From Antitrichia curtipendula (Eukaryota; Streptophyta; Bryopsida; Hypnales; Leucodontaceae): a DNA stretch of 64,000 nt. A program made the translations under genes and the position numbers. Under the pieces are notes generated by a model. The model ran no database searches. It was not told where the DNA came from and saw only the letters and a program-made list of their open reading frames with translations. The stretch spans positions 9,072,981 to 9,136,980 of the forward strand of contig OX579640.1 in assembly GCA_951230915.1 (NCBI GenBank). Reading direction: 5' to 3'. Below, one piece after another: positions 35,155-45,867 of the stretch (its first letter is position 1; every line of letters starts with the position of its first letter).

Positions 35155-37220
35155 TTCCTAATTTTTGTGTAAACCAATCTTCCAAAGTCGAAAATCCCTT
35201 CCACAACTTACCAAACAAAAATCCTTCTAAAAATCCAAATTTTGTAAATAAAGTTGATCATTCATTTGCAAATGATGAGTGCAAGATCACTTTTTCTATC
35301 CATGATGTTAGTTATGTTCAAACACCAATACAATATAACCAAAGTGACTTAGATTGTACACAAAATTGTCCACAAAATGTTAGTGAACCTTCTAATCAGA
35401 TAGAAGGAAGCCATTATTCCAATTCCAGTGACCAAAGTCAGATATACAATCCTGATAACTTAGAAACTGACAATATTTCAGAAAACAACTATATCCAAGA
35501 AAATAATTATACTCCAGAAAATAATAATACCCAAGAAAATAATTATACTCCAGGAAATAACAATAACCTACAAAATAACTACACTTTAGATAACAATTAT
35601 TCCTTAGAAAACAGTTATACCCCAGAAAACAATAGTACCCTAGAAAATAACTACACTTTAGATAACAATTATACCTCAGAATTTAATAGTTATACTCCAG
35701 AAATTATTGATGACTTTGAGTCTGTTAGAACAGAAACAGAACCATTTTGTGAGCCTGGATCCATCCGACCATATTCAAATCAATTTTCAACTCAAATTAA
35801 TGTGTCTTGCAATTACTATGTCCCTCCTTTGCATAACGAAAGTAATTTAGATACTACTAGCTTGGAAAATAACAGACATGATGTGCCTGTGTACGCCGAA
35901 TATCAATATAATTCCTCGAATCCTTCCATTTCCAATGATAATTTTCTAGATCCTTCGAATGATTCAACTGTGAATTGCAATCGCAACGAGTTTTATGATG
36001 ATGCCTCTGGAACTAATAGAAATGACCCGTGCGCTCATAATGAAACTGTGGACTATTACAGTGGTCAGAATTCTGATAATTTGGAAGTGAATGGGTACAA
36101 TAACTCGTGTCTTGATGATGAAAGTGGAGGCTACTATAGTAGAGATTCTGATCAATTTGACGACAAGCGAACATACAACGAACATCCGGATTTGGGTGAT
36201 CGAAATTTTGACAAATATGAAGTCGATGAGAGCAATCAGCAGTATTATGATGAAAGCGCAAGTTGTAGTGGCAGTGATCGAAGTTTCGACAGATTTGAAA
36301 CTGATCAAATTGACAACAATTTGGAGAACCACAGAAGATCGTTTGCCAGTTTCGACGACGTTAGTACGAAATCATTTCCCAGTACTGCTAGTCGAAGATC
36401 GATTGCAGGAACAATGGAGCTTCCAGAAGAACTCGATCCTCAAGAAGACCCTCGAATTGAACTTGAAAGATCAACTGTTTGTACGCAAGAACTTGAAAAA
36501 ATGAAGATTGGACGTGGAGAATCAACTGATGATCGTGGAAGATCGATACCGAATGAACTTCAAGGAGAGGTGGAGGAACTGGTTCCAGGCGGCGAACGTC
36601 GAGAATCACTTACCGCTCTTCAAAACGAAATGAAACTACGATCTCAAAATGAAACTAAAAAATCACTGCGAGAAGAACTGCGAGATGAACTTGAAGTGGG
36701 ACTTGAAGAAGTTTTGAATCCGGACATTCAAGGTATGGAAGACTCGATCCTGCAGCTTCTTGCGAAGTCGGAGGCTGAGATGGAAAGCTTAGAAAGACGA
36801 GTGAAAACCGAAAGAAGCCGAGGTGAAACTTCCTCGAAGCCACTAGCGGAAATGGAAGGGTTTCAGAAAAGAAGAGAAGAACATGAAAGAATACGGGAAG
36901 AAGACAAGCGTCAAAAACTTCTGAGATCCCTGAGTGCAGTCGTAGATGGAAATCCTAGGCAACCCACATCATACTTAACATGCAACTTCTGTAATTTGGA
37001 ATGTAGTGAAGGAATAGAAGTAAAAAGTGGTGATTTCAAATCAACTATTATTACAAATCAGGAAATTTTGGAATTGATTCAAAGAAATGAATTAGAATCA
37101 AAAAATCTATCACAAAGGATACAAAATACCTTAAAGGCAAGTGCAAATCCAATAGTGTACAACGATCCAATACAATCACATCAATCCTATTACCAAAATG
37201 ATAGGATTACACCATATTGA
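35151..37220 (+). CDS. Uncharacterised 689-codon asparagine-rich, coiled-coil protein
   Basis: This is the longest open frame in the window. ATG 35151 overlaps the stop of the preceding frame as ATGA, so this ATG may not be the native start. Residues ~109-186 are a low-complexity array of ENNYT/DNNYT-type repeats. Residues ~270-400 are acidic and rich in D, S and Y, with RRS motifs (RRSFASF, SRRSIAG). Residues ~430-605 are charged and strongly E/R/L-rich, predicted by eye to be helical coiled coil. Residues 611-618 are CNFCNLEC, which could bind a metal. No signal peptide or membrane segment. Base composition changes within the frame: AT-rich at the start, clearly GC-richer over about 35980-36960, then AT-rich. 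I do not recognise the family; a disordered nuclear or RNA-binding protein, or a gag-like protein of a decayed element, are both possible. Minus-strand frames over this region are shadows. Confidence 0.5.
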   Translation: MIPNFCVNQSSKVENPFHNLPNKNPSKNPNFVNKVDHSFANDECKITFSIHDVSYVQTPIQYNQSDLDCTQNCPQNVSEPSNQIEGSHYSNSSDQSQIYNPDNLETDNISENNYIQENNYTPENNNTQENNYTPGNNNNLQNNYTLDNNYSLENSYTPENNSTLENNYTLDNNYTSEFNSYTPEIIDDFESVRTETEPFCEPGSIRPYSNQFSTQINVSCNYYVPPLHNESNLDTTSLENNRHDVPVYAEYQYNSSNPSISNDNFLDPSNDSTVNCNRNEFYDDASGTNRNDPCAHNETVDYYSGQNSDNLEVNGYNNSCLDDESGGYYSRDSDQFDDKRTYNEHPDLGDRNFDKYEVDESNQQYYDESASCSGSDRSFDRFETDQIDNNLENHRRSFASFDDVSTKSFPSTASRRSIAGTMELPEELDPQEDPRIELERSTVCTQELEKMKIGRGESTDDRGRSIPNELQGEVEELVPGGERRESLTALQNEMKLRSQNETKKSLREELRDELEVGLEEVLNPDIQGMEDSILQLLAKSEAEMESLERRVKTERSRGETSSKPLAEMEGFQKRREEHERIREEDKRQKLLRSLSAVVDGNPRQPTSYLTCNFCNLECSEGIEVKSGDFKSTIITNQEILELIQRNELESKNLSQRIQNTLKASANPIVYNDPIQSHQSYYQNDRITPY

Positions 37221-40200
37221 TACCACATTACTTGATACCATATTAATTTTGAAAAACGTCATATTTGCATTTGGTGTTTCTTCAAATCAACTTTCCTATG
37301 AAACCCCAAAGAGAGATTAGTAATACCAGTAACTCCATCATGTTTTGTGATTGGCTTATATGAAGAGTTTATTCATTTAAGGTCTCATATGAATGATTGC
37401 AAAAGAGATTAGAGGTGATACATAAATTACACACCTTTATTAAGAGGGAGTTTTTGTTTATTAAGGATTAATTTTAGAAGTTGGGAGGAAGATTAAACAC
37501 CAAATCAAACACCATTCAAAGCTACTGGAAGAAATTATCTTAGAACTGAATGAATACTCATGTTTGCAACCAATGTAAAGTTGATAAATTGCTAAGATTC
37601 CTTGAATTGAATTTACAGCTTTTTTGGAATGAAGGTTTACAATATGAATCCACAAACATAACTAGAATGTCATTCCAAATTAAAACATCTTCTTTTTTAT
37701 TTTCTTTCATTCTTGTAACCACTTTTGGAATGAATTTTGGTTTCAGTTCTTTTCTTTTCCATTCACAATAGAACATGTATGTTTTTAACCTTTAAAAGGA
37801 CAATCTACATTCTTGCTTGGTCAAGCTTCATTAGATTTTTATATTAGAATACATCATTCAAAATTTGATATTTTTCTCATATATTAATGTATATCCAAAA
37901 TTAAACTTTGAAATGAATTTTATAAGATTTACTTAAATAGTTTCTTTGTAAGATTTTTAGTAATTACAAAAATTCTTTAAATGGTAGGAATTTTTTAGCA
38001 AAATAGAGATGATGGCATTAAGGTGTGACTGGTATATTCCTTGAACTCATACAAAGAGAAAATTGGATTAGTAATCTTTTAAAAATAGTGTGCTTTCAAT
38101 TTTCAAGGTGCTACCTCCAAAGTATTACAAAAATTACAATTTTAAATTTTTTGGAAAAAACTAGATTATTGGAACTACATTTTCTTAATCAAATTTAAAG
38201 ATATTTAAAATCAATAATTAATTATATGAAATTCAAATTAGATTTTTTTAAATGCCCTTTGGGCTTGATCTATTCTAAAAGGTTTAAGCCCTAAACAATG
38301 ATGAAAGCATTTACTTTCATAGCGTACAATGTGCATTTCAGAATACAAAGATGTATTTGAAGATACAAGAAAGTTCAGAATCACTTGAATGTTTTTGTGA
38401 ATACAAAAGTTTCAATAGAAACGTTGTATGAAATTCGTGATTTTGGTGGGCTTTATTGTATAATTCTCACAAAGTATTACACTCATAGAATAAGCAAAAA
38501 TGGCACAATTCTACATATATTGTCACTTTGTTGGTATGTAGAATGTGTAGAACATGGAAAGAATATCCAAATCACTTGCCCATTTTGGACTTGCGTAAAT
38601 ATGTTAATTATAAGAGTGACCAAGCATTAGCTTTTGCAATAACATTGCGTGAAAATGTAGAAAACTATTTATGCAACATTGGCTTTGAAAATATCATACA
38701 TTTAATTCATACAAAGAGAATGTGCAAATGATTTCCTAGGGATGGTGAAGAGACCATGCAAGATACAAAGAGAGAGTTTGGTACTATGATTTACACAAAA
38801 GTTTTTTTTAATGATCAGTTTTTCTAAGCATGCCTCGAATATTCATTTATACCATGCTTCAAAGTCTGGGAATTCCAAATAATATGGGATTATATTAAAA
38901 TCAAATATATTCATATCGTCTGGATCTACATGGGACATGATTGGCATTTTGGTTTGCTGGGTTTTTTTATTTTAATAGTTTGCACCCCCTCCAACCTTTT
39001 TGAAATGTCAATGCCTAGTGTTTCTTATAGGGTATCGTAGCTTCCTAGGCAACTTTGGCAATTTTCTCCCTAATAATTAGTTAAAGTGCAAAAAATATTT
39101 AGGCAACTTTAAAATAATATACTAAAAAATATATAAATGAATCAAATAAGTTAGGCATTCAACCAAGTTGTTCTTACAATTTCTGGATGGTTGCTTCTAC
39201 TTTCATCTGAGGCGGTTTCATTTAGCTAAATCCTTGTCTTGACCTCCAAATCCTAAACTCTCTACCTTGTGTGTCAAGGTTTTGTTAAATCTAAGGTTTG
39301 TTGTGTGTGAGAAATATGTTTTGTTTGAGAGAGCCTCGTACCAAGCTATTTTTGAGAAGCATCCATTTGTTGACTAGTACTTGTCAATGTAATTTGAGAT
39401 GCTAGGACATAGTGATTAATGCTTGTGCCATATTTAAAACACAAGTCAAATGCTAATTTCTTAGATTACACCACATGCAAATCGAATCTCCATAAATTAG
39501 GCAATCCTTTAATATATATTTAATTTTTGGGGGGGAAATTAGATCAATAATTATCCAAAGATTTAGGCACCATTTTAATTGTTTATTTTTTGGCTTCATT
39601 CTTTGGAAAAGGACATAATTTATTCTTTGTAGAATATGGATACAATGAGTGGATTTAGGAATGAAAGTATTTTGTGAGTAACAAAATGAATAATGATTAT
39701 TGGTTATATCAATCGCCTTTTGGAAGTATTGCCCTCTCAACTTGGATATGAAATCACGTCTTGGTACTTGAATATACCTCGTCTTAATTTCACATTATAT
39801 TGTATTTGCTCTTGATGACCAACAAATTGCCACATAATAGATTATAAAATACTTTCCGGAGTCCACTTTTGTTCTAAAAATTAGACAATTTGCATCTTGA
39901 CATGATGCAACTATTCATAATTTGACCTAATATCCAATATGGGCTACTGCTTTGTAAAATTTAGAATTTTTCATTTTTTGAAGACTTTGTTGGTTTTCAA
40001 TTCCCTTTAGAAGTTAAACTAATTTTATTGGTGTCATTTCTCCTTCAGTGTCCTCTTATTCTAAATTGTGTATGAATATGTATTTTTTTTCTTCTTTGGT
40101 TTCCTTTTGTTGTCCCAAATGTTTTTTTTCTCCATTTAAATATTGATTAATGAGTTAAGATTTCAGTTTAATTTTTTGATAATTTTTTTTGGAGCTCCTA

Positions 40201-40898
40201 ATCATCATCATCTTCATGTAAAACTTTTGTTTGAATTTCTACAAATCCATTAAGTATTGCAACAGTTTAAAAACTTTTTTTTTTGAGAATCAATCTGAAT
40301 ACTCTAGGGAGTTTGGGTAGAGAATTTTTTTTCTCTTTATTTAAAAAAATTAGGTTCAATGGGTAGATGTGCATGTTGAAAGCTTCTAATCATTCTATTT
40401 TGAGAGATGAAATGAAATTGTTACAAGTTTCAGTTTCCCCGTAATCATATCATCTCTTCAGTTTACACAAATAATATAAAAGAATATATATTAAAGGTTA
40501 AATTTTTAACTCAATTTTTTAATTTAATTTTTAAAAAACAAATAAAAAACAAGCCCGTAGTGTAGAATGCCTAGAAATATATTCTCACCATTGGATTTGA
40601 CATTTTCAATTCTATTTTAATCATTATCATTTTAATTTAAATATAAATACCACTAAAAAAATTAGTAATTAATATGAAGCATTTTTTGTTTAATTTATTT
40701 TTTCTTATTCTCAATTTGTTTCCTCAACTTGGATTTTTTTCCCCTTAGTTTGAAGTGTATAAAAACCTTTTTGGTGAGTTGGTGAGTTCTTTTATACATT
40801 CCGAACAACATATTTCAGCATCCCCTACTATGTAAATAAATTCATGTTTTTTTTCAAGAAATTAATTAATATTGGAAACAAAATTGATCAAAAAGCTT
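37221..40898. other. AT-rich intergenic DNA, no gene seen
   Basis: Frames of 64-95 codons on both strands have no recognisable domain. The stretch around 40590 shares ATTCTCACCATT and neighbouring sequence with about 15035. Confidence 0.5.
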
Positions 40899-41150
40899 TT
40901 ATGACAGCAAGACGCTAAATCCTTCATTCAAAGTGGAACCAACATGGTGAAAAAGCAGGTTCTCCAAGGTAAAAATAAGACTTTGCCCCCTATTTTGTGA
41001 TGTGTTTAGGATATATTTTTGACCTCTCCTTGCTAATTTGGGGTCTTCAATGGCAAATATGAGTTCAAAATTTGCAAAAAATTTCATGTGTGAAAAATAC
41101 AAAATTCATATTATTTTTCTGGTGTAAATTCTTGTGTTCTCACCGTGTTG
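40899..41150 (-). mobile_element. Worn hAT-type MITE copy (inverted)
   Basis: In reverse complement it follows the internal order of 31631-31866: TTTGCAAATTTTGAACTCAT, then CCCCAAATTAGCAAGG, then CACAAAATAGGGGGC. The terminal GGCCGGGG repeats are eroded. A 67-codon minus-strand frame here is a repeat shadow. Confidence 0.55.
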
Positions 41151-42480
41151 GGCCCACTTTGAATGGTAGATTTAGCATCCTCCTTGATGACAATGCAGCT
41201 TTCATTAATTTCTTCATGTTGTAGATGTGCCATTTACTTGAGCTTGATATACATCTTAGTTACTTTTGTACCTACTAAGGTAGGAGGTCCATAAAACACC
41301 CATGTAAGAGATGAAAATTATTTTGGGCAGGTCAAACTTCTTGAAATATTTTTGGGGTCATTTGAAAGACAAATGGGATAGGCATCTAATTCAAGTGATT
41401 CCATATTTTTTTAGAGCTTTATAGAATTAGTTGTAAATTTTTGAAGTTGAAACCTCCACTCCTGAGATGTATATCCTGACATTGTTGGTGCAATGAAAAA
41501 ACTAAATGTATAAACAATGTACATTTCGAGAAGTGGATGCTTTAAGAGCCCGAGCACTTTGTAGACCCCCTACATCTTAGTAGTTATAGCTTTGTGCATC
41601 ATTCTTTTTAATCCTTGATATATAGTTATTTTAGCATCTACCGTTAGTAGATGGCTTATTTCATCCAAACTATTGTGTCATGTGCACTTGTTACAACCAA
41701 AATAAAATAATAGTAATTTTAATTTTTTTAATTCATAAAAAATTTGAAATTCAATATGTTTTGTCCTATAGGATGGAACACTATGAAACAAAGCTTGTGC
41801 ACTCTTCTTTGTAGAGGGCTTTTCAATGGTACAAAAATTGTGACCGCATCGGAACACATAATTTTGAAGATCTCACCGTAATAAACAAACAAAACAAAAC
41901 AACTAACCTCATTTAAGATATAGATTTGCATCAAAATCCAAAGTGGCAAATGAGTATAGTGGTCATTTTACATAATGGAATATTGCACTTAGCATAAAGA
42001 ATGTTTGAAAATTAAGAATTGCTAGCAAGCTAGACATGAATCTATTTGGTTAAAAAAAATTCTTTGGTGATTTCAAACTTTTGGATGTTTATATATATAT
42101 GTATGTATGTGTGTGTATGTATGTGTGTATGTATGTATATACATACATGAATTTACTAATTTATACAACTCATTATCTAAAATTTATTTTTTTATGAATC
42201 CTTCTTGCATTGCTTTTAGGGCATTATTAGATTTATATTATTTATTCTCTTCTTTGTAATCTTCTCTACTTATTGACTACCTCATTCTTGAAGATCCTTA
42301 CAAGTAATTCTAACCTTTTTGGTAAGATCAAAGCTCCAACTCTTCATTCACTTTTGGGACATGAAGTAGGATGGAAGAAAAAGGGGAGATCTTGCAACAT
42401 TCTTTGGCAATTTACACAATTCAATGTTTTACCAATCATATCAAAGATAAAGTGGGACATGATGAATTGTTATATAGCTT
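41151..42480. other. AT-rich intergenic DNA with a TATG/TGTG microsatellite
   Basis: A (TATG)n/(TG)n/(TA)n run lies at about 42091-42149. 41280-41460 resembles 8020-8220. A frame beginning near 42273 (TTG start) includes GWKKKGRSCNILW, which could be a worn zinc-finger region of the hAT pseudogene downstream, but this is weak. Confidence 0.4.
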
Positions 42481-42890
42481 TACTATCTAGGGTGACTTGC
42501 CTGTCACCCCAGGTTTTTAATACATGGTTCTCTCCCCTACTCCCCAAAAAACAGGAGCCGTTGGATGGGGGGGAAAAAATTTCCACCCCTCCTCAACAAA
42601 AAATCAAGAGCCGTTGGATCTGGACCTGGATACGAGCACATGTACGAATACAGATACATATACAAACAACATAATACATATATGGCAGAATATAAATTTA
42701 TCCCATAATGTTTGCATCTCCCCACCCCCGTTGAAAATTACAAGAGGGGAGGGGAAGGGATGGGTGGAGTGGGCTGAAACAAATAATTAATTTTAAAAAA
42801 TTTAATTTTTAGTTCAACCCCCCTCCCCAAAAAAATTGTTTTTTTTGGGAGGGCGGGGGGGGGGGGGATTAAAAACTAAGAATTTTAAAA
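42481..42890. repeat. Low-complexity C/G-tract segment, possible small insertion
   Basis: The segment is bounded by GGTTTTTAATAC (42509) and GGATTAAAAAC (about 42867-42877), a weak inverted pair. AGCCGTTGGAT occurs at about 42557 and 42610. Purine/pyrimidine runs include an uninterrupted run of 13 G at 42855-42867. Overlapping frames on both strands are compositional. Confidence 0.4.
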
Positions 42891-43019
42891 TGGTGCATAG
42901 TTTGTCACTATGTACCATGAAGAGGCAGTAACTGCCTATCACAATACCTTCTATTTTAAATATGGCTTAAACGGCATAATAATGTATCATTGGCATCATA
43001 ATGCATCATCTTTCTCCAT

Positions 43020-44267
43020 ATACTTAAAGGTGATCAAAATGCCGAGACCAAATGGATCTCCATGTTAAGCTTGGCTAAGCAAATAATGAAAATGTTGGTG
43101 AAAATGGGTCTTGATATAGACACCAATGAGTTTGCAATAAACAACTTTTACACCTTGTTGATGACAAAGGATCTTTTGTCTTTGTCTTGTGTTCTACCCT
43201 TGCTTCATATTGTCCACAACTTAATCAAGTTTTATTTATTTATAGAGATGCCTTTATTTGTGATTTCACAAGATACAAAAGTGCTTTGAAGTTGTGCCAA
43301 GCCCAAGTGCCCAAGTGCCCAACTAACAAAGTTGTTCATTGATTTTGATATTGAATTTAGAAGAGACTTTTTTCAAAGAATATCATTCCCTTCTAACTAG
43401 CACCCACAAAGAGTGTTGTCGTCAAATGGCAAGGAATTGAACAAGTGAATATTGAGCATTTGTTTTTTTAATTTTTAATTTAAATAGACCAACCATTTGG
43501 TGCTTGTACCATCACAAGATCACTAGAAAATTGTTTTTTTAATGGATTTGAAGCTGCTATATTTGACATATTTTGGTTTCCACATTGAAGACTCTTTGCT
43601 TTGTTGATATAGAGAAAAATTCTCAATTTGGTTATATATGTTTTATTTTCAAAATTTTGTAGGCTATTTTTTATTTTTATGATAGTTTATAGTTTACATT
43701 GTTTTTGTCTCATTTTGAAGGCTAATTAAATTTTTGTATGAAATTTGTAGTTGATTTTGTCCTATTTTGATGACTAATTTTTTTTCGTGTTTAAAATTGG
43801 TATAAGATACTTCAATATTTGTTGCAAGAAGTATGTGATGAATGGACATTTTCCAAACTTTTTATAGAGTCACTATTGCCTTATGAATTTTCTTGACATC
43901 AGAACAAAGATGCCATCACAATCTATATGCATGCGCTTTGAATGGCATGAACCTCTCTCTCTACAAAAATGGAGATGTTTGAAGTCACTATAAAGGCACA
44001 AGGTGCTAGTGCAATGAAGACTCAATTTCATAAGAATCCTCTTACTTGTTTATGGCACACTATCTCCAATTCTTGGATGTTAATGAGATTGGCACAATAC
44101 TTATGCTTGGAAGTGTGGAAGATGAGCATAGCTTTTCAAGCTTTAAGTTCTTTGAATACTCACTTCAAAATTCCTTGGGGTCTTATCTTCCAATGGATGT
44201 GAGGATGTTTAGACAAAAATACTACACTATAGAAAATTTCCAAACAAAGAAACAAATCAATCTTTGA
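43020..44267 (+). pseudogene. hAT-family transposase pseudogene (middle and C-terminal parts)
   Basis: Three fragments in the right order match the plant hAT transposase pattern. 43062-43243 encodes ...CVLPLLHIVHNLIKF, the 'LPLLxxVHSLIKF' segment. The reading then shifts frame to 43244-43300, RDAFICDFTRYKSALKLCQ, the usual continuation. 44046-44267 encodes EIGTILMLGSVEDEHSFSS and then RMFRQKYYTIENF, the C-terminal dimerisation region (usually ...LGSVEDERCFS...). The conserved motifs come from established family knowledge; the frameshifts and stops between them are visible. It cannot make a full transposase. Whether it once mobilised the hAT-type MITEs here is unknown. Confidence 0.72.
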
Positions 44268-45845
44268 TTCATGTTGTCATGTCCAAAATTCTGACAACCA
44301 CTCTCAAATATCAATCAATTGTGAAGAATCTATGGTGGCTGACAAACAAGCAATTAATGTAGATTAGGAGTTACTATTACAAGACTAAGGGCAACTTCTT
44401 GGCATACATTGAGAAATAAGTGAGAGAGAAGGAAAATAAAGTGGGGAAGAGAAGATTCTTTTAAAACAGTGAGAGTCAATAGACACAAGTGATGCAAACT
44501 TGGAATAATGCAATGATGATGATTCAACAAATGTAGAAATTTTATTGGGAGTTAAGTATGTCTATCAATTATGGATAGTAGATTTTTTAAATGTTTATGA
44601 ACTAATCAGTTTTAACCCCAAAGGTGAGGCCAAATTTATTCTGTTTAAGTGCCAGAAATACAACAGATATAAATATATGCTTAGAAATCTTTATTTCATA
44701 ATATCCTTACATCTATGTGAAGTCTATGCAAACTTATCAGTATTCTATTTTGATGAAGTTAAACATGGTATCAATGGAATTTCCATTCATCTCCAACAAA
44801 TTAGAGCATGGTTAACATCAACAATGATTAGATGGAGAAAATCTTTTTTTATATTTTAAACTAATTGTGGGTGCAAGAAATTCATCATCACTGGGAAATT
44901 TGTAGGTTTTAAATCCGCAATGAGTGAACTTATAAATTTATTAGTTTTAGAATCTTTTTCTTGAAAAAATTGACATTTGACTTGAATTTATCTCAAATTA
45001 AATTTGCTCGTTTAGCAAATTATTTTTGCATTGACACAAGCAAGTAACAATTTTTCAATATATATTATTTAATTAGAAAAAAAGGTATACCAAGGTGATT
45101 TTTGAATTAGCCAAAAAAATTATGAATGGAAATTTTGAGTAGTTTGTAAATGCTAAGTACATAATAAGAATGTAAAGATTAATATTACAAAAGAAAATTA
45201 ATGTTATAGGAAGCTAGAGGGAACAAATTGGATTGAAGAAGCGTCAATGTCCAACAAATTCATATGATCTCAACTTTATAGAAAAGTTGTACAAGGTTTG
45301 TAAAGATTGAGTTCAAAGCATGACTTGGCAATAGAATGGGAAAGAAATTTGGGATTCCATCAATGTTGCTTGAGATAATATGCCTTTGGATACTCTACAT
45401 AAAATTATTTCATCCATGCCAAGGTAAATGGAGGTTGCAATGGAGGCATAAGTTGAAAGCTCTCTCAACGATAGCTAGTGGTTTGAAGATTCATTGCAAA
45501 TTATATGATAATGAATTTGTAAAAAGAATTTGTAGTTTGTTGATCTAGTACAATCACAAGACCTTAGCTCTTTGGTGATGCCTTATGTTATCAATATTTT
45601 ATACCAATAGAACGTATTGAGGTAGTTATTTCCTACTGTATACTATGTTTGAATAGTGAAAAGTCACAAGAATGATATAAAATATGCCAAATATAATATT
45701 TCAACGAATTAACTAAAAAATACTACTCTTGAATATGCCAGTATTAAAAAAAACTAAACGATTGAGGAGCCCATTTGAGAAATTTGTAGAAATTGTATAG
45801 ACATTTGTAGTCTCAAAATTTGAGGAAAAAAAATTGAAAAAAAAA
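44268..45845. other. AT-rich DNA downstream of the hAT pseudogene
   Basis: Frames at 44545-44859 (104 codons, TTG start) and 45336-45548 (70 codons) have no recognisable domain. They could be further remains of a transposon but I cannot show it. Confidence 0.4.
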
Positions 45846-45867
45846 TTGCATATAAATACATAAAAAA

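Noticed and set aside
35140..35160. Programmed -1 ribosomal frameshift
   Set aside because: The A-run does not form a canonical X-XXY-YYZ heptamer in the zero frame (CAA AAA TGA), and no downstream pseudoknot could be identified. An indel is simpler.
36091..36504. Alternative-frame 137-codon frame and minus-strand frames over the 689-codon frame
   Set aside because: They are shadows of the longer frame with no independent support.
42273..42674. N-terminal zinc-finger exon of the hAT transposase
   Set aside because: Only GWKKKGRSC loosely resembles the expected region; cysteine and histidine spacing does not match. Left as a weak possibility.
44545..44859. A 104-codon frame after the hAT pseudogene
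   Set aside because: It starts with TTG, has no recognisable motif and is interrupted upstream; it is not annotated as a gene.
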